Part shown: positions 5,779-5,875 of the stretch, in pieces
Layout of the letters: each line of letters starts with the position of its first letter
Position numbering within the stretch: the first letter of the stretch is position 1
From: an uncultured Actinomycetes bacterium
GTDB lineage: Bacteria; Actinomycetota; Actinomycetes; Nanopelagicales; Nanopelagicaceae
NCBI GenBank assembly: GCA_903865885.1
Contig: CAIPLJ010000194.1
Coordinates: 1-5,875, forward strand
Length of the DNA: 5,875 nt
Direction of reading: 5' to 3'
Program-made: the position numbers and the translations under genes
Notes under the pieces: model-generated
Database searches by the model: none
What the model saw: only the letters and a program-made list of their open reading frames with translations
What the model was told of the DNA's origin: nothing

Positions 5779-5783
5779 GAGGG
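5779..5783 (+). promoter_or_regulatory. Ribosome binding site of the partial gene at 5790
   Basis: GAGGG, within a longer purine tract, lies 6 nt before ATG 5790. It contrasts with the leaderless-looking starts of xdhC and mocA and supports ATG 5790 as a real start. Confidence 0.6.
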
Positions 5784-5789
5784 AAATCC

Positions 5790-5875
5790 ATGACTGTTGA
5801 ATCAACTGGCCACGAACGCGGCACTCCACGTTTATTTACACTCTTTGAGAACTCACCGAAGACAGGTGACAGTCC
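5790..5875 (+). CDS. Start of an unrecognised protein, cut by the window end
   Basis: The frame from ATG 5790 runs open to the window edge and gives 28 residues starting MTVESTGHERGTPRLFTLFE. I do not recognise the family from this polar N-terminus, and there is no signal peptide or membrane segment in it. A good ribosome binding site (5779-5783) and an extended -10 promoter (5731-5766) make it a credible gene. It follows mocA on the same strand. A link to molybdenum enzymes is possible by position only, and the separate promoter argues for an independent unit. Confidence 0.6.
   Translation, partial: MTVESTGHERGTPRLFTLFENSPKTGDS

Noticed and set aside
1..5875. CRISPR arrays, tRNA or rRNA genes, insertion sequences
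   Set aside because: No regularly spaced repeats, cloverleaf or rRNA-like sequence, transposase motifs or terminal inverted repeats were seen. Nearly all of the window is accounted for by protein genes.

Overview
The window looks like a piece of an actinobacterial chromosome of moderate G+C, by eye in the mid-40s percent, which is low for the phylum. The actinobacterial assignment rests on three things. First, the RNase HI/histidine-phosphatase fusion at the left edge has the Mycobacterium tuberculosis Rv2228c layout. Second, the XdhC protein on the minus strand has FGAIDFA and WPHRYL motifs that I associate with actinobacteria. Third, several genes appear to be leaderless, with a TANNNT -10 box ending exactly 7 nt before the ATG. 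Small-genome freshwater actinobacteria (acI/Nanopelagicales-like) are a reasonable guess, but the sequence alone does not prove it.

Layout. 1-780 (+): the 3' part of the RNase HI/CobC-like phosphatase fusion gene. 777-1676 (+): a TerC-family membrane protein gene that starts on a TTG overlapping the preceding stop. 1704-2612 (+): a divergent XdhC/CoxI-family gene preceded by a leaderless-type promoter. 2620-2778 (+): a 52-residue single-pass membrane microprotein. 2784-3947 (+): a MoeA-family molybdopterin molybdenumtransferase gene. 3950-5086 (-): a canonical two-domain XdhC gene, convergent with moeA across a 2-bp gap. 5103-5663 (+): a MocA-type molybdenum cofactor cytidylyltransferase gene, divergent from xdhC across 16 bp. 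5664-5789: an intergenic region with nested inverted repeats, a T-run and an extended -10 promoter. 5790-5875 (+): the first 28 codons of an unrecognised gene.

Together, 1704-5663 is a compact molybdenum cofactor finishing module. MoeA would insert molybdenum into molybdopterin, MocA would attach CMP to make the cytosine dinucleotide cofactor, and XdhC would protect, sulfurate and deliver it to a xanthine-dehydrogenase/CO-dehydrogenase-family hydroxylase. No structural subunit of such a hydroxylase lies in the window. The two least-explained parts are the microprotein and the first XdhC paralogue. The microprotein carries an unbroken 3-4 heptad stripe of Met, Asp and His running from its membrane helix into a short coiled coil. 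The first XdhC paralogue has alanine at the positions of both conserved cysteines. The xdhC/mocA divergent start region is also unusual, because two opposed -10 boxes share bases and both messages appear leaderless.
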